64,000 bases of DNA from Brevundimonas sp. AJA228-03. Lineage in GTDB: Bacteria; Pseudomonadota; Alphaproteobacteria; Caulobacterales; Caulobacteraceae. This document shows, in pieces, positions 8,172 through 16,244 of this stretch. The stretch covers positions 2,485,001 through 2,549,000 of the forward strand of contig NZ_CP059297.1 of assembly GCF_017795885.1 (NCBI RefSeq), given 5' to 3'. Positions within the stretch are counted from its first letter, which is position 1. Each line of letters begins with the position of its first letter. Under the pieces are notes generated by a model that saw only the letters and a program-made list of their open reading frames with translations, was not told the DNA's origin and did not search any database. The position numbers were made by a program, and so were the translations under genes.

Positions 8172-9737
8172 ATGAATCGACGTGAATTGACCCTCGGCGT
8201 GGCCGCGGCGGCGTTGGCCGGCGGGGCCTCGGCCCAGACGGTCCCGGCGCAGCCGGCCCCGGCCAATTCGATCAACAGCCCCTATTACACCGCCTATAGC
8301 GACCAGATCGATCGCCTGCCGCAGGCCGTGCAGGCGGACGTGCGGGCCTTCTACGAACTCAACGGCTGGCGCCCGGTGTGGAACGCCGACCGTCTGCGCA
8401 AGCTGAACGAGGCGTCGAACCGCGCCGAGCGTCATGGTCTGGCCAGGTCGGACTTCTTCGATTTCGTGGAGCTGGCCGCCGACCCCGACAGCGCCGAAGT
8501 CCGGACCACGGGCGCGGCCATGGCCTATGCCGACGTTCTGGCTCGCGGTCGGGTGCGGCCGGAATCGGTCGAAGAGCTGTGGGAAATGCAGAAGAACGTC
8601 GTCGATCTGCCCGCCGGGCTGAACGACGCAATGGTCCAGAACAAGATCGTCGAATGGTTCAACGGCCTGGCCCCGACCGACATCGGCTACAACAATCTTT
8701 CGGCCGGATACGTCCGCTATCGCCGCATCATCCGCAACGGGGGCTGGGCGCGGTTCCGCGCGGGTGCCGCGATCGAGCCGGGCAACAGCGACACCCGCGT
8801 GCCCATCATCATCCAGCGCCTGGTGGCCGAGGGCGACCTGTCGGAGGCCGACGGCGCGCGCCTGACAGCCCAGGGCCTGGTCTATGGACCCGAGCTGCAG
8901 ACGGCCGTCCGGGGCTTCCAGGCCCGGCACGGCCTCGCCCCCGACGGCCGGATCGGCGCGGGCACCCAGAGCTCGCTGGGGGCCTCGGCCGAGGACCGGG
9001 CCCGCCAGATCGCGCTCAACCTCGAACGTCGTCGCTGGCTGAAGCGCGAGCTCAGTCCTGAACGGATCGAGGTCAACACCGCCGCGGCCATCATGGTCTA
9101 CTGGAAGGACGGCCGCCCCGTTCACTCCAACCGCGTCGTCTGCGGCGCGCCGGCGACCCAGACGCCGAGTCTTGAAAAGCCGTTCGCCTCGGTCGTGGCC
9201 AATCCGCCCTGGTATGTGCCCGCCGGCATCGCGAGGCGCGAGATCCTGCCGCGCGGACCCGCCTATCTGGCCAGCCAGAACATGTATGTGCAGAACGGCC
9301 AGGTCATCCAGCGCGCCGGCCCGACCGCCGCGCTCGGCTATGTGAAGTTCGAGCTGCGCGACAGCTACGCCATCTTCCTGCACGACACGCCGTCCAAGGC
9401 GGCTTTCAACCTGTCGGTCCGGCAACGCTCGCACGGCTGCGTCCGCGTGCAGAACGCCGTGGAGTTCGCGCGCATTCTGCTCGCGCCCGATCCGGCCCTG
9501 CTGGCCGAATTCGATACGGCCCAGCAAACCCGCCAGACCCGGCGCATCCAGACCGGCCGCGAGATCAACGTGCGCCTGCTCTACTGGACCGCCTTTGTCG
9601 ATGGTCAGGGCCGCGTGGCCTTCCGCGAGGACATCTATCGTCGCGACCAGACGCTGGCCGAGGCCCTGGGCATTGCCGTCAGCCTGCCGACCGTCGTCGA
9701 TGACGGCGCGCGCGTCGCCAACGACGTCGGGCCGTAG
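8172..9737 (+). CDS. Exported L,D-transpeptidase with peptidoglycan-binding domain (YcbB-like)
   Basis: The enzyme would form 3-3 crosslinks in peptidoglycan or attach proteins to it, in the periplasm. The start at ATG 8172 gives MNRRELTLG followed by an Ala-rich stretch, a signal peptide of Tat-like appearance cleaved near ASA-Q. A YcbB-like N-terminal part (FYELNGWRPVW) is followed by a PG_binding_1 domain at residues 237-272 (FQARHGLAPDGRIG) and the YkuD catalytic domain with HGCVRV near residue 421, which supplies the active Cys and His. Total 521 residues, normal for this family. A longer frame from 8079 overlaps the rpmE terminator and is rejected. Confidence 0.93.
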   Translation: MNRRELTLGVAAAALAGGASAQTVPAQPAPANSINSPYYTAYSDQIDRLPQAVQADVRAFYELNGWRPVWNADRLRKLNEASNRAERHGLARSDFFDFVELAADPDSAEVRTTGAAMAYADVLARGRVRPESVEELWEMQKNVVDLPAGLNDAMVQNKIVEWFNGLAPTDIGYNNLSAGYVRYRRIIRNGGWARFRAGAAIEPGNSDTRVPIIIQRLVAEGDLSEADGARLTAQGLVYGPELQTAVRGFQARHGLAPDGRIGAGTQSSLGASAEDRARQIALNLERRRWLKRELSPERIEVNTAAAIMVYWKDGRPVHSNRVVCGAPATQTPSLEKPFASVVANPPWYVPAGIARREILPRGPAYLASQNMYVQNGQVIQRAGPTAALGYVKFELRDSYAIFLHDTPSKAAFNLSVRQRSHGCVRVQNAVEFARILLAPDPALLAEFDTAQQTRQTRRIQTGREINVRLLYWTAFVDGQGRVAFREDIYRRDQTLAEALGIAVSLPTVVDDGARVANDVGP

Positions 9738-9740
9738 GAT

Positions 9741-10268
9741 CTAGAGCCGGAACGCCGCTTCCAGCAGGCCCATCTGGCTCAGCACCGGATTGGCGTCGAG
9801 CTCGCCCGGCGCGTCCAGATACAGGCGACGATCCAGATACAGCACCCGGTCGTGCAGCTTCTCGGTCCGCACCAGGTATTCGACCAAGGCGATGGGGATT
9901 TCCGGATGCGTCGGCTCCGTCTCGACCTTGCGCTCGGTCAGTCGATAGCGGGCGTCGCAGGCGGCCTCGGGCGCCATGTCGCCCTCGCGGACGGCCCGCT
10001 GCACCAGGAGCCAGGACGCGATCTGCATCAGCCGGGTCGTCAGCTTCATGCTCTCGCCCGCATAGGCCAGGGCCGAGGCGCGCGACAGCAGCCTTGATTC
10101 GCGCCGTCCGTCGCCGTCCAGATAGGCGGCGGTCTCCTCGACCAGGTCCATGCCTTCCTGAAAGGTCCGCTCGAACAGTTCGGAACGCGCGAAATCGCGC
10201 ACCTCGCCTGCCCGGGACCGCACTGCCGACTGTTCCTCGTCGCTCGCCATCAACTCAACCATACTCAT
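9741..10268 (-). CDS. rcdA: Regulator of CtrA degradation (DUF1465)
   Basis: RcdA is an adaptor that helps ClpXP destroy the cell-cycle regulator CtrA at the swarmer-to-stalked transition in Caulobacter. The 175-residue protein shows the DUF1465 core: an EGMDLVEETAAYLDG helix, then RLLSRASALAYAGESMKLT and TRLMQIASWLLVQRA. These helices form the RcdA three-helix bundle. Start choice is uncertain: ATGs at 10268, 10262 and 10250 are all in frame and none has a strong ribosome binding site; the frame is open to 10343. It converges with the L,D-transpeptidase with only three bases between stops. Confidence 0.88.
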   Translation of the reverse strand: MSMVELMASDEEQSAVRSRAGEVRDFARSELFERTFQEGMDLVEETAAYLDGDGRRESRLLSRASALAYAGESMKLTTRLMQIASWLLVQRAVREGDMAPEAACDARYRLTERKVETEPTHPEIPIALVEYLVRTEKLHDRVLYLDRRLYLDAPGELDANPVLSQMGLLEAAFRL

Positions 10269-10367
10269 GAAAACGATCGACGTCCGCTGTTTCGACGAGC
10301 CGCATCGGGACCGCAGCCGTTTGGACTGCAACGGCCATGCCACGGATCGGATCGAGGCGGAATGCCA

Positions 10368-10574
10368 TCAGGAGCCGAAGTTGAACAGGGCGTCGGCCGC
10401 CGACTTCTTGGCGTTCTTGCCGGCGATCGCGGCCCTGGCGCGGTCGATCTCGCCGGTCAGGGTCTCGATCCGTTCGTTCAGCTCCTCGACGGAATAAAGG
10501 TCCAGGTCCTCTCGACCCAGCGCCGTCAGCATCGCCCCGCGTTGCGGCCGGGGATCGAGATCTTCGAAACTCAT
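10368..10574 (-). CDS. DUF1192 family protein
   Basis: A 68-residue cytoplasmic protein starting MSFEDLDPRP, with the family features: a LYSVEELNERIETL helix, a second charged helix (EIDRARAAIAGKNAKK) and a C-terminal ADALFNFGS. The two helices are likely a coiled coil. The function of DUF1192 is unknown. The ATG at 10574 has GGAGGCGA just upstream, a good ribosome binding site. It is divergent from the quinone oxidoreductase gene, and the same strand continues to rcdA about 100 bp on. Confidence 0.88.
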   Translation of the reverse strand: MSFEDLDPRPQRGAMLTALGREDLDLYSVEELNERIETLTGEIDRARAAIAGKNAKKSAADALFNFGS

Positions 10575-10653
10575 CGTCGCCTCCTTGGCCATCATCGGAA
10601 AACGCCCCATTTGAGCGCCCGGACACGGACGATTGCAAGACAGGGAACGCCGC

Positions 10654-11625
10654 ATGCGGGTGATCGAGATCAAAGGCGGCTCCGGGCCGGCCGACGCGCT
10701 GCAGATCGGCGAGCGCCCGGAACCGCAGGCGGGTCCCGGCGAAATCCGCATCCGCGTCGCCGCCGCCGGGGTGAACCGGCCGGACCTGTTGCAACGGATC
10801 GGGGCCTATCCGCCTCCGCCGGGGGCCTCGGACATCATGGGGCTGGAGGTCGCGGGCACGGTCGATCAGGTCGGAGCCGGCGTATCCCGCCGGGCGCTCG
10901 GCGACCGGGTCTGTGCGCTTCTGGCCGGAGGAGGCTATGCCGAATACGCCGTGGTCGACGCCCGCCATACCCTGCTCCTGCCCGACGACCTCGATTTCGT
11001 CCAGGCCGCCGCCCTGCCCGAAACCCTGTTCACCGTGTTCACCAACGTCTTCGAGGGCGGGCGACTCGCGGCCGGAGAGACCCTGCTGGTCCACGGCGCC
11101 ACCTCCGGCATCGGCGTCATGGCGATCCAGATGGCCAGGGCGGCCGGGGCCCGCGTCATCGCAACCTCGCGCGGGGCCACGAAAGCCGGGGCTGCGCGCG
11201 ATCTGGGCGCGGACGTCAGTCTTGACGCCACCTCAGGCGACCTGGCGAAGGGCATCGCCGATGCCGGTGGGGCCGACGTCATCCTCGACATGGTCGGTGC
11301 AGACTATGCCGGGCTGAACCTGGACGCGCTCAGGCCCTTCGGCCGCTGGGTCGTGATCGCGACGCTGACCGGCGGCCTGTCCCGGATCGAGCTGGGCAAG
11401 GTCATGATGAAGCAGGCGACCCTGACGGGTTCGACCCTGCGCCGTCGCCCGGCGGACGAAAAGGCGCGGCTCGCCGCAGCCATCGAGACGCACGCCTGGC
11501 CCTGGGTCGCGTCCGGCCGGATCCGGCCGCCGATCGATGCCACCTTTCCGCTGGACCAGGCCGGTCTCGCCCACCTCCGGCTGGAAGCGGGCGAGCACGT
11601 CGGCAAGATCGTCCTGACGGTCTAG
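10654..11625 (+). CDS. NAD(P)H quinone oxidoreductase (zinc-free MDR family)
   Basis: This is a 323-residue medium-chain reductase of the PIG3/quinone oxidoreductase branch, which reduces quinones with NADPH. The N-terminal GroES-like part has GVNRPDLLQR and PPPPGASDIMGLEVAG; the Rossmann part has the nucleotide motif HGATSGIGVMAIQ near residue 150. The catalytic zinc cysteines of alcohol dehydrogenases are absent. The ATG at 10654 follows AGGGA at 10642-10646; an in-frame start at 10633 is less likely. It shares a divergent promoter region with the DUF1192 gene. Confidence 0.9.
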   Translation: MRVIEIKGGSGPADALQIGERPEPQAGPGEIRIRVAAAGVNRPDLLQRIGAYPPPPGASDIMGLEVAGTVDQVGAGVSRRALGDRVCALLAGGGYAEYAVVDARHTLLLPDDLDFVQAAALPETLFTVFTNVFEGGRLAAGETLLVHGATSGIGVMAIQMARAAGARVIATSRGATKAGAARDLGADVSLDATSGDLAKGIADAGGADVILDMVGADYAGLNLDALRPFGRWVVIATLTGGLSRIELGKVMMKQATLTGSTLRRRPADEKARLAAAIETHAWPWVASGRIRPPIDATFPLDQAGLAHLRLEAGEHVGKIVLTV

Positions 11626-12311
11626 TAGCGACCGCCGCCGCGCAGGGGGCGCATCGAGGAGATGCGGTCGTTCAGGCCGGTGGTGTTCAGGTTGCGCACA
11701 TTGCCCTCGATGACCTGGCAGTAGCCGCGGAAGCCGGAGTCCGAACACACCTCCCACGGGCCGTTCAGCTGGATCGAGCTGATCTGGTCGTTGAAGTCCG
11801 TGTTGGACAGATTGTACTGCTCGCCCCGGAACGTCTGGAACGCACCGCGATAGTCGCGATCGGCGAAGACGGTGATGCTGTTGCGGCCGCCGTTGTTGCC
11901 GCCGTTCCAGCCGCCACCGTTGTTGCCACCGTTCCAGCCACCGCCGTTATTCCCGCCGCCACCCCAGCCACCGCCGTTGTTGCCGCCACCGCCGCCATTC
12001 CAGCCGCCGCCGTTGTTGCCGCCGTTGTTCTCGAACTCGCCGCGAACGCCCTGGCAAACCAGCAGGCCGTTGTCGTTACCGATGTCGCTGGACGAACAGG
12101 GGGCCAGCTCGATCGACGTCGACCGCGTCTGGCCCCGCGTGTCCCGGCAGTCGGCATACAGCCGACCCTGATTCACATAGGCCCCGGAACAGGACTGGGC
12201 ATAGCTGCCGCGCGGCGCGCCCCGCGCCTGGGCCTCGGCCGCGTCGGGAACCGACGCGAAGCCGACCGTCGCAAGGACGGCACCGGCAGCGATGAAAGCG
12301 GGTGTCTTCAT
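11622..12311 (-). CDS. Secreted CVNH - Gly/Asn-rich - beta/gamma-crystallin protein
   Basis: The 229-residue protein begins with a signal peptide (cleavage near AEA-Q, residue 28). Residues 29-92 look like a CVNH (cyanovirin-N homology) domain: GSYAQSCSGAYV, LYADCRDTRGQ and DIGNDNGLLVCQ. Residues 94-143 are repeats built from NNGGGW. Residues 146-226 form a beta/gamma-crystallin domain with two Greek-key motifs, each carrying a calcium-binding type sequence (NDQISS and NDRISS). This suggests an extracellular or periplasmic protein that may bind glycans and calcium; the role is unknown. It overlaps the end of the oxidoreductase gene by four bases, convergently. Confidence 0.85.
   Translation of the reverse strand: MKTPAFIAAGAVLATVGFASVPDAAEAQARGAPRGSYAQSCSGAYVNQGRLYADCRDTRGQTRSTSIELAPCSSSDIGNDNGLLVCQGVRGEFENNGGNNGGGWNGGGGGNNGGGWGGGGNNGGGWNGGNNGGGWNGGNNGGRNSITVFADRDYRGAFQTFRGEQYNLSNTDFNDQISSIQLNGPWEVCSDSGFRGYCQVIEGNVRNLNTTGLNDRISSMRPLRGGGRY
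11885..12032. repeat. Tandem coding repeats of the Gly/Asn linker
   Basis: The DNA for the NNGGGW linker consists of imperfect tandem units of about 18-21 bp on the minus strand. Such runs slip easily, so linker length probably varies among strains. Confidence 0.8.
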
Positions 12312-12527
12312 GATTTTCTTCCTCCAGGGGGGATGCCTCTCGCATCCGGTGAGCCATTGTTTTCCAGTCCGGATGAACCGTTGCTGTATAGCACTGCATG
12401 ACGTCGTTTTCTTTTCGCGCGAAACGGCCTATATCGCCAGCATCAGGCGCCCGGTCGAAAGGCCGGGCGCCGTCGTATCCGGAGCCCGGGATCGCCGGGC
12501 CCTCGCACACTTTCGGGACCACCACCC

Positions 12528-13193
12528 ATGACCGACATCCTGATGCCCAAGGCGACCGCCGTCTGGCTGGTCGACAACACTTCGCTGACGTTCGAACAGA
12601 TCGCCGCCTTCTGTGGCCTGCACCCCCTCGAAGTGCGCGGCATCGCCGACGGCGACGTGGCCCGCGACATCCGGGGCGTCGATCCGATCACGGGCGGTCA
12701 ACTGACCCGCGAGGAACTGGACAGGGCCCAGGCCGACGAAAGCTATCGGATGACCGCGATCGTCAGCCGTCACGCCGAACTGCTGAAGACCAACAAGCCC
12801 GCGCCGAAATATACGCCGGTCTCGCGTCGTCAGGACCGGCCGGACGCCATCAGCTGGTTCGTCAAGAATCACCCCGAGGTGACCGACGCCCAGATCGCCA
12901 AACTGCTGGGCACCACCAAGTCGACGATCGACAGCGTGCGCAACCGCACCCACTGGAACAGCCCCAACATCAAGCCGGTCGATCCGGTGACCCTGGGCCT
13001 GGTCGGTCAGTTGGTCCTGGACGACCTGATCTCCAAAGCGGCCGAAAAGAAGAACCGCGACGACGCCAAAAAGGGCGGACCGGCGCTGGAGCCGATCGCT
13101 TCGGAACCCGTCGAGCCGGAATTCGTGCCCGAGGAGCGCGAGCGTCGCACCGCCGAACCCACGGCCGCCTCCGTGTTCGGCAACCGAGAGTAG
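12528..13193 (+). CDS. trcR: Cell cycle transcriptional regulator TrcR (DUF1013)
   Basis: TrcR is a DUF1013 regulator known in alphaproteobacteria, where it occupies promoters of cell-cycle genes. The 221-residue protein begins MTDILMPKATAVWLVDNTSL, then has FEQIAAFCGLHPLEVRGIADG and the second helix-turn-helix region HPEVTDAQIAKLLGTTKSTI, with NRTHWNSPNI following. The C-terminal 60 residues are charged and low in complexity. The preceding 216 bp are less GC-rich near 12400 and probably hold its promoter and that of the divergent secreted protein. Confidence 0.88.
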   Translation: MTDILMPKATAVWLVDNTSLTFEQIAAFCGLHPLEVRGIADGDVARDIRGVDPITGGQLTREELDRAQADESYRMTAIVSRHAELLKTNKPAPKYTPVSRRQDRPDAISWFVKNHPEVTDAQIAKLLGTTKSTIDSVRNRTHWNSPNIKPVDPVTLGLVGQLVLDDLISKAAEKKNRDDAKKGGPALEPIASEPVEPEFVPEERERRTAEPTAASVFGNRE

Positions 13194-13195
13194 GT

Positions 13196-13735
13196 TTACT
13201 GCGGGTAGGCCGCGCTGCGCGGCCGGTACCAGCTGGGGGATGCGGGGGGCGCACAGTTCCGCTGCATCCCCAGCCCCTTCAGATAGGCCCGGCGCGACCG
13301 CCCGGCCTGGATCGCGGACTGCACATGTCGGCTGTGTTGTTCGGCCCCCGACAGCTGCCGGACCCAGTTCCGCCCGGGAATGAAGTCGGTCACGCTGTTG
13401 CGGATCGCATCCAGCGCCGCGCGCGCGGCCGCGTCCTGGGCCCGCTCGCTCATCAGGGTCCCGTCGTCGTGCGGCGGCTCATCGGTGTCCGGACCCAGCG
13501 CATCGTTCAGGCGGATGACCTCGGCCGCGATCGTGGTGCACTGGTTCAGGTTGCGGGTGTCATAGGGATTGCCCTCCGCCTGCAGCAGGACGGTGGGGAT
13601 GAACTCGCGCCTCAGATTGAAGTCGTTCAGCGGGGCCGTGACCGCCGCGCCCACGCCGTCGCGCACCTGGGTCGCCGCCGAACAGCCCACAAGAGCCACG
13701 GCCACCAGGGCCGACATGACGCCGAGCTTCACCAA
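13196..13735 (-). CDS. Conserved lipoprotein of unknown function
   Basis: The 179-residue protein has a short signal sequence ending in the lipobox LVGC (Cys at residue 18), so it should be lipid-anchored. The mature part has the stretches FIPTVLLQAEGNPYDT and LNQCTTIAAEVIRLNDALGPD, which I recall from uncharacterised alphaproteobacterial lipoproteins but cannot name. A second start at MSALVAV (residue 7) is possible. It converges with trcR with two bases between the stops. No function can be offered. Confidence 0.75.
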   Translation of the reverse strand: MVKLGVMSALVAVALVGCSAATQVRDGVGAAVTAPLNDFNLRREFIPTVLLQAEGNPYDTRNLNQCTTIAAEVIRLNDALGPDTDEPPHDDGTLMSERAQDAAARAALDAIRNSVTDFIPGRNWVRQLSGAEQHSRHVQSAIQAGRSRRAYLKGLGMQRNCAPPASPSWYRPRSAAYPQ

Positions 13736-13849
13736 GACCGTACTCCGACCACCCCGTCCCGCACGCTTCCACCGTCATGTCCCGGAAGGCAAGACCGCAC
13801 CGACGTCACGATCGACCGCGTCGGGCGCGATCGCGCGACAGAATGCGGA

Positions 13850-13926
13850 TGGTACGTCCTCTCGGGCTCGAACCGAGGACCCTCTGATTAAAAGTCAGAT
13901 GCTCTAACCAACTGAGCTAAGGACGC
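13850..13926 (-). tRNA. tRNA-Lys (UUU)
   Basis: The minus strand folds into a full cloverleaf: a seven-base acceptor stem (GCGTCCT with AGGACGT, first pair G-U), D arm with AGCTCAGTTGGT, anticodon stem TCTGA/TCAGA around the loop CTTTTAA giving anticodon UUU, and a T arm with GGTTCGAGCC. The 3' CCA is encoded at 13850-13852. The variable loop is short. Confidence 0.96.
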
Positions 13927-14017
13927 GCATCGCTGCTGAACGGCGACGCCGTTTCGCGGTTGCGCCTTCTGGTGCATCGCAGCAGCCGGGTCAAGGCCGG
14001 TTGCCGCTTTCGTGGAT

Positions 14018-15760
14018 TCAGGCGGCGTTGTGCTCCGGGGCCTCGTCTTCGACGGAGGCGCACGCTTCAGCCAGGGTTTGGGCCAGCAGGACCGGATCGA
14101 TCGGCTTGGTCAGGAAGGCGTAGACACCCGTCGCGTCCCAGACCGCGCGGTGCACATCCATGGCGTTGGCCGTCAGCGCAATCAGCGGCGTGCTGCGGTT
14201 CAGGTCTGACCGCCGGATCTGGGCCGAGGCCTCGAGCCCGTCCATCACCGGCATCTGCATGTCCATCAGTATGGCATCGAACCGCTGGCTCGCCGCGGCC
14301 TCGACCGCCTCCGCGCCGTTTTCGACCAGAACGAGATTGCAGCCGTGCGGCTCCAGCAGCAGGGCCAGGATCCGGCGGTTCACGGCGTGGTCGTCCGCCG
14401 CCAGGATGATCTTGCCGGCGAGAGAGCCGCTGGTGACGGCCCGACGCTTCGGCTCCGGAATGGCGGCCTCGGCCACCTCGACGGGCAGGGTCAGGGTAAA
14501 GGTCGAACCCTTGTTCTCTACGCTTGCGGCAGTCAGCTGCCCGCCCATGATCTCGGCCAGGCGACGGCTGATGGCCAGTCCCAGACCGGTACCGCCGTAT
14601 TTCCGGGTCGTGCCCGCATCGACCTGTTCGAAACTGTTGAAGATGTTCGCCAGCCGATCGGCGGGAATGCCGCATCCCGTGTCTGCAACCGACACCACCA
14701 GGTGACCCGGCCCGGCCTGCCAGTCGACCGAAAGGGTGATGGCGCCATGCTCGGTGAACTTCACCGCATTGGACAGCAGGTTGAAAAGCATCTGCTGCAG
14801 CCGCAGGGGGTCGGTGCGAATGCGGGCCGGTGTCCGGTCCGAAATCATCACCTTCAGCCGCACGCTGTTGGCGCTGGCCTTGGGCTCCCACAGCCGGACC
14901 AGCGAACCGATCTTTTCGCGCAGATCGATATCGGCCATCTCCAGCTGCATCTTGCCGGCTTCGATCTTGGAAAAGTCCAGCACGTCGTTGAGCAGGCCGA
15001 CGAGCACGTCACCCGCATCCAGCAGCATGGAGACATGTTCCCGCTGCTGGCGGTCGAGGCGCGTCCGGCGCAGAAGATTGGCGGCCGAGATCACGGCATT
15101 CATCGGCGTGCGAATCTCGTGGCTGACGACGGCCAGAAAGTCGGACTTGGCGGCGCTGGCGATCTCGGCCTTTCTGCGTTCGGCCCGCGCCTCGTCATTG
15201 GCTTCCTGCATGGCGCGTGTGGTCATGGAGCTCTGGCGGGCGGCGACGATCAGATGGGTCATGTACAGAACGCCACCGATGGCGATCAGCAAGTCCTGGG
15301 GCTGGCGCCCCAGAATGGCTCCCATGATCGGCAAACCCAGGAAATAGAGACCGTGAGGGATGACCGCCGACAGCAGCAGCGCTCGCATATGGTGCATATG
15401 CAGGCTGACGTGCAGAAGACCTCCGGCCACCTGGATCATGGCGAACAGCCGTCCCGCCTCGCCGGCGGTCATCCACAGATAGGCAGAGATGCCCGAGAAG
15501 ATGATGACATTCAGGCTGGTGGTGGCACACATCGCCACGCGATAGGCCTGCGTGGGATTGATCTCTGGATTGCGCCGGATGGGTCGGCATACCAGCCAGT
15601 CGATGAACTGGCCCACCAGAACCGCCCCGAACCAGACGGCGGGCCAGAAGGATTTCGACAGGAAACAGGCCGTCCCGGCGATGAACAGGGCAAGGGCGAT
15701 CCGCGTCTTCAGCTCACGAAAGCGAACCTGCGCGATCATGGAATAGCCGTTGGCGGTCAT
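14018..15760 (-). CDS. Membrane hybrid histidine kinase with C-terminal receiver
   Basis: The 580-residue protein has about five to six membrane helices in residues 20-185 with no recognised sensor domain, then HisKA with VVSHEIRTPMNAV (phospho-His near residue 214), an HATPase domain with N box NLLSNAVKFTEHG, G1 VADTGCGIP and G2 GGTGLGLAIS, and a receiver domain with ADDHAVNRR and the phospho-Asp in LMDMQMPVMDG near residue 498. A separate phosphotransfer protein would be needed downstream. The ATG at 15760 has GAGAGGTG a few bases upstream; the longer frame to 15787 is less likely. The stop lies 90 bp from tRNA-Lys. Confidence 0.93.
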   Translation of the reverse strand: MTANGYSMIAQVRFRELKTRIALALFIAGTACFLSKSFWPAVWFGAVLVGQFIDWLVCRPIRRNPEINPTQAYRVAMCATTSLNVIIFSGISAYLWMTAGEAGRLFAMIQVAGGLLHVSLHMHHMRALLLSAVIPHGLYFLGLPIMGAILGRQPQDLLIAIGGVLYMTHLIVAARQSSMTTRAMQEANDEARAERRKAEIASAAKSDFLAVVSHEIRTPMNAVISAANLLRRTRLDRQQREHVSMLLDAGDVLVGLLNDVLDFSKIEAGKMQLEMADIDLREKIGSLVRLWEPKASANSVRLKVMISDRTPARIRTDPLRLQQMLFNLLSNAVKFTEHGAITLSVDWQAGPGHLVVSVADTGCGIPADRLANIFNSFEQVDAGTTRKYGGTGLGLAISRRLAEIMGGQLTAASVENKGSTFTLTLPVEVAEAAIPEPKRRAVTSGSLAGKIILAADDHAVNRRILALLLEPHGCNLVLVENGAEAVEAAASQRFDAILMDMQMPVMDGLEASAQIRRSDLNRSTPLIALTANAMDVHRAVWDATGVYAFLTKPIDPVLLAQTLAEACASVEDEAPEHNAA

Positions 15761-15909
15761 TGCGCACCTCTCTTCACCGAACACCATAAGCTGAAAGAGA
15801 CGAAGGATTGGTTTCCGTCAGGCTGAACGGGCGTGACCCCGGCGCGGTGTCGCGTTATGGAACGGGCCGGAGCACGGGGCGTTTCGACGCCGATCCGGGG
15901 GAGATGCAG

Positions 15910-16164
15910 ATGAAGTCATTGATGTTTGTTGCGGCGATCGGGGTGGCCGCCCTGACCCTGTCGGCCTGTGACGAGCCCTATCGGGAGGAGACCGGGACGG
16001 CGTCGCAGCCCATGGAAACGCCGGTTGCGCCGTCAGCGGCCGACCAGACCGCACCCGTCACCGACACGACCGCGCCGACGACGCCATCGACGACCACCCT
16101 GCCTGCCGACGAACGGTCTTCGGAACAGTCGGTTCAGCCGGAAAGCGAAACCCTGTTCTATTGA
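15910..16164 (+). CDS. Small Thr/Pro-rich lipoprotein
   Basis: An 84-residue protein with signal sequence MKSLMFVAAIGVAALTLSAC; the lipobox Cys is residue 20. The mature part is short, rich in Thr, Pro and Ser and has no recognised domain. The ATG at 15910 is preceded by GGGGAG six bases upstream; an ATG two codons earlier is also in frame. It is 80 bp before tamA on the same strand but no functional link is known. The gap contains a hairpin with arms GTCGACC / GGTCGAC near 16212-16229. Confidence 0.7.
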   Translation: MKSLMFVAAIGVAALTLSACDEPYREETGTASQPMETPVAPSAADQTAPVTDTTAPTTPSTTTLPADERSSEQSVQPESETLFY

Positions 16165-16244
16165 GCCGTTGCCGCAACGTCGTCGCGATCGGGTCTCACA
16201 AGCCGCGCCCGTCGACCGCGGGGGTCGACGATGAAGGATAGAGA

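Noticed and set aside
5695..8175. 826-residue plus-strand open frame
   Set aside because: It is the antisense shadow of the ABC exporter, with Gln/His/Arg-rich composition typical of high-GC shadow frames.
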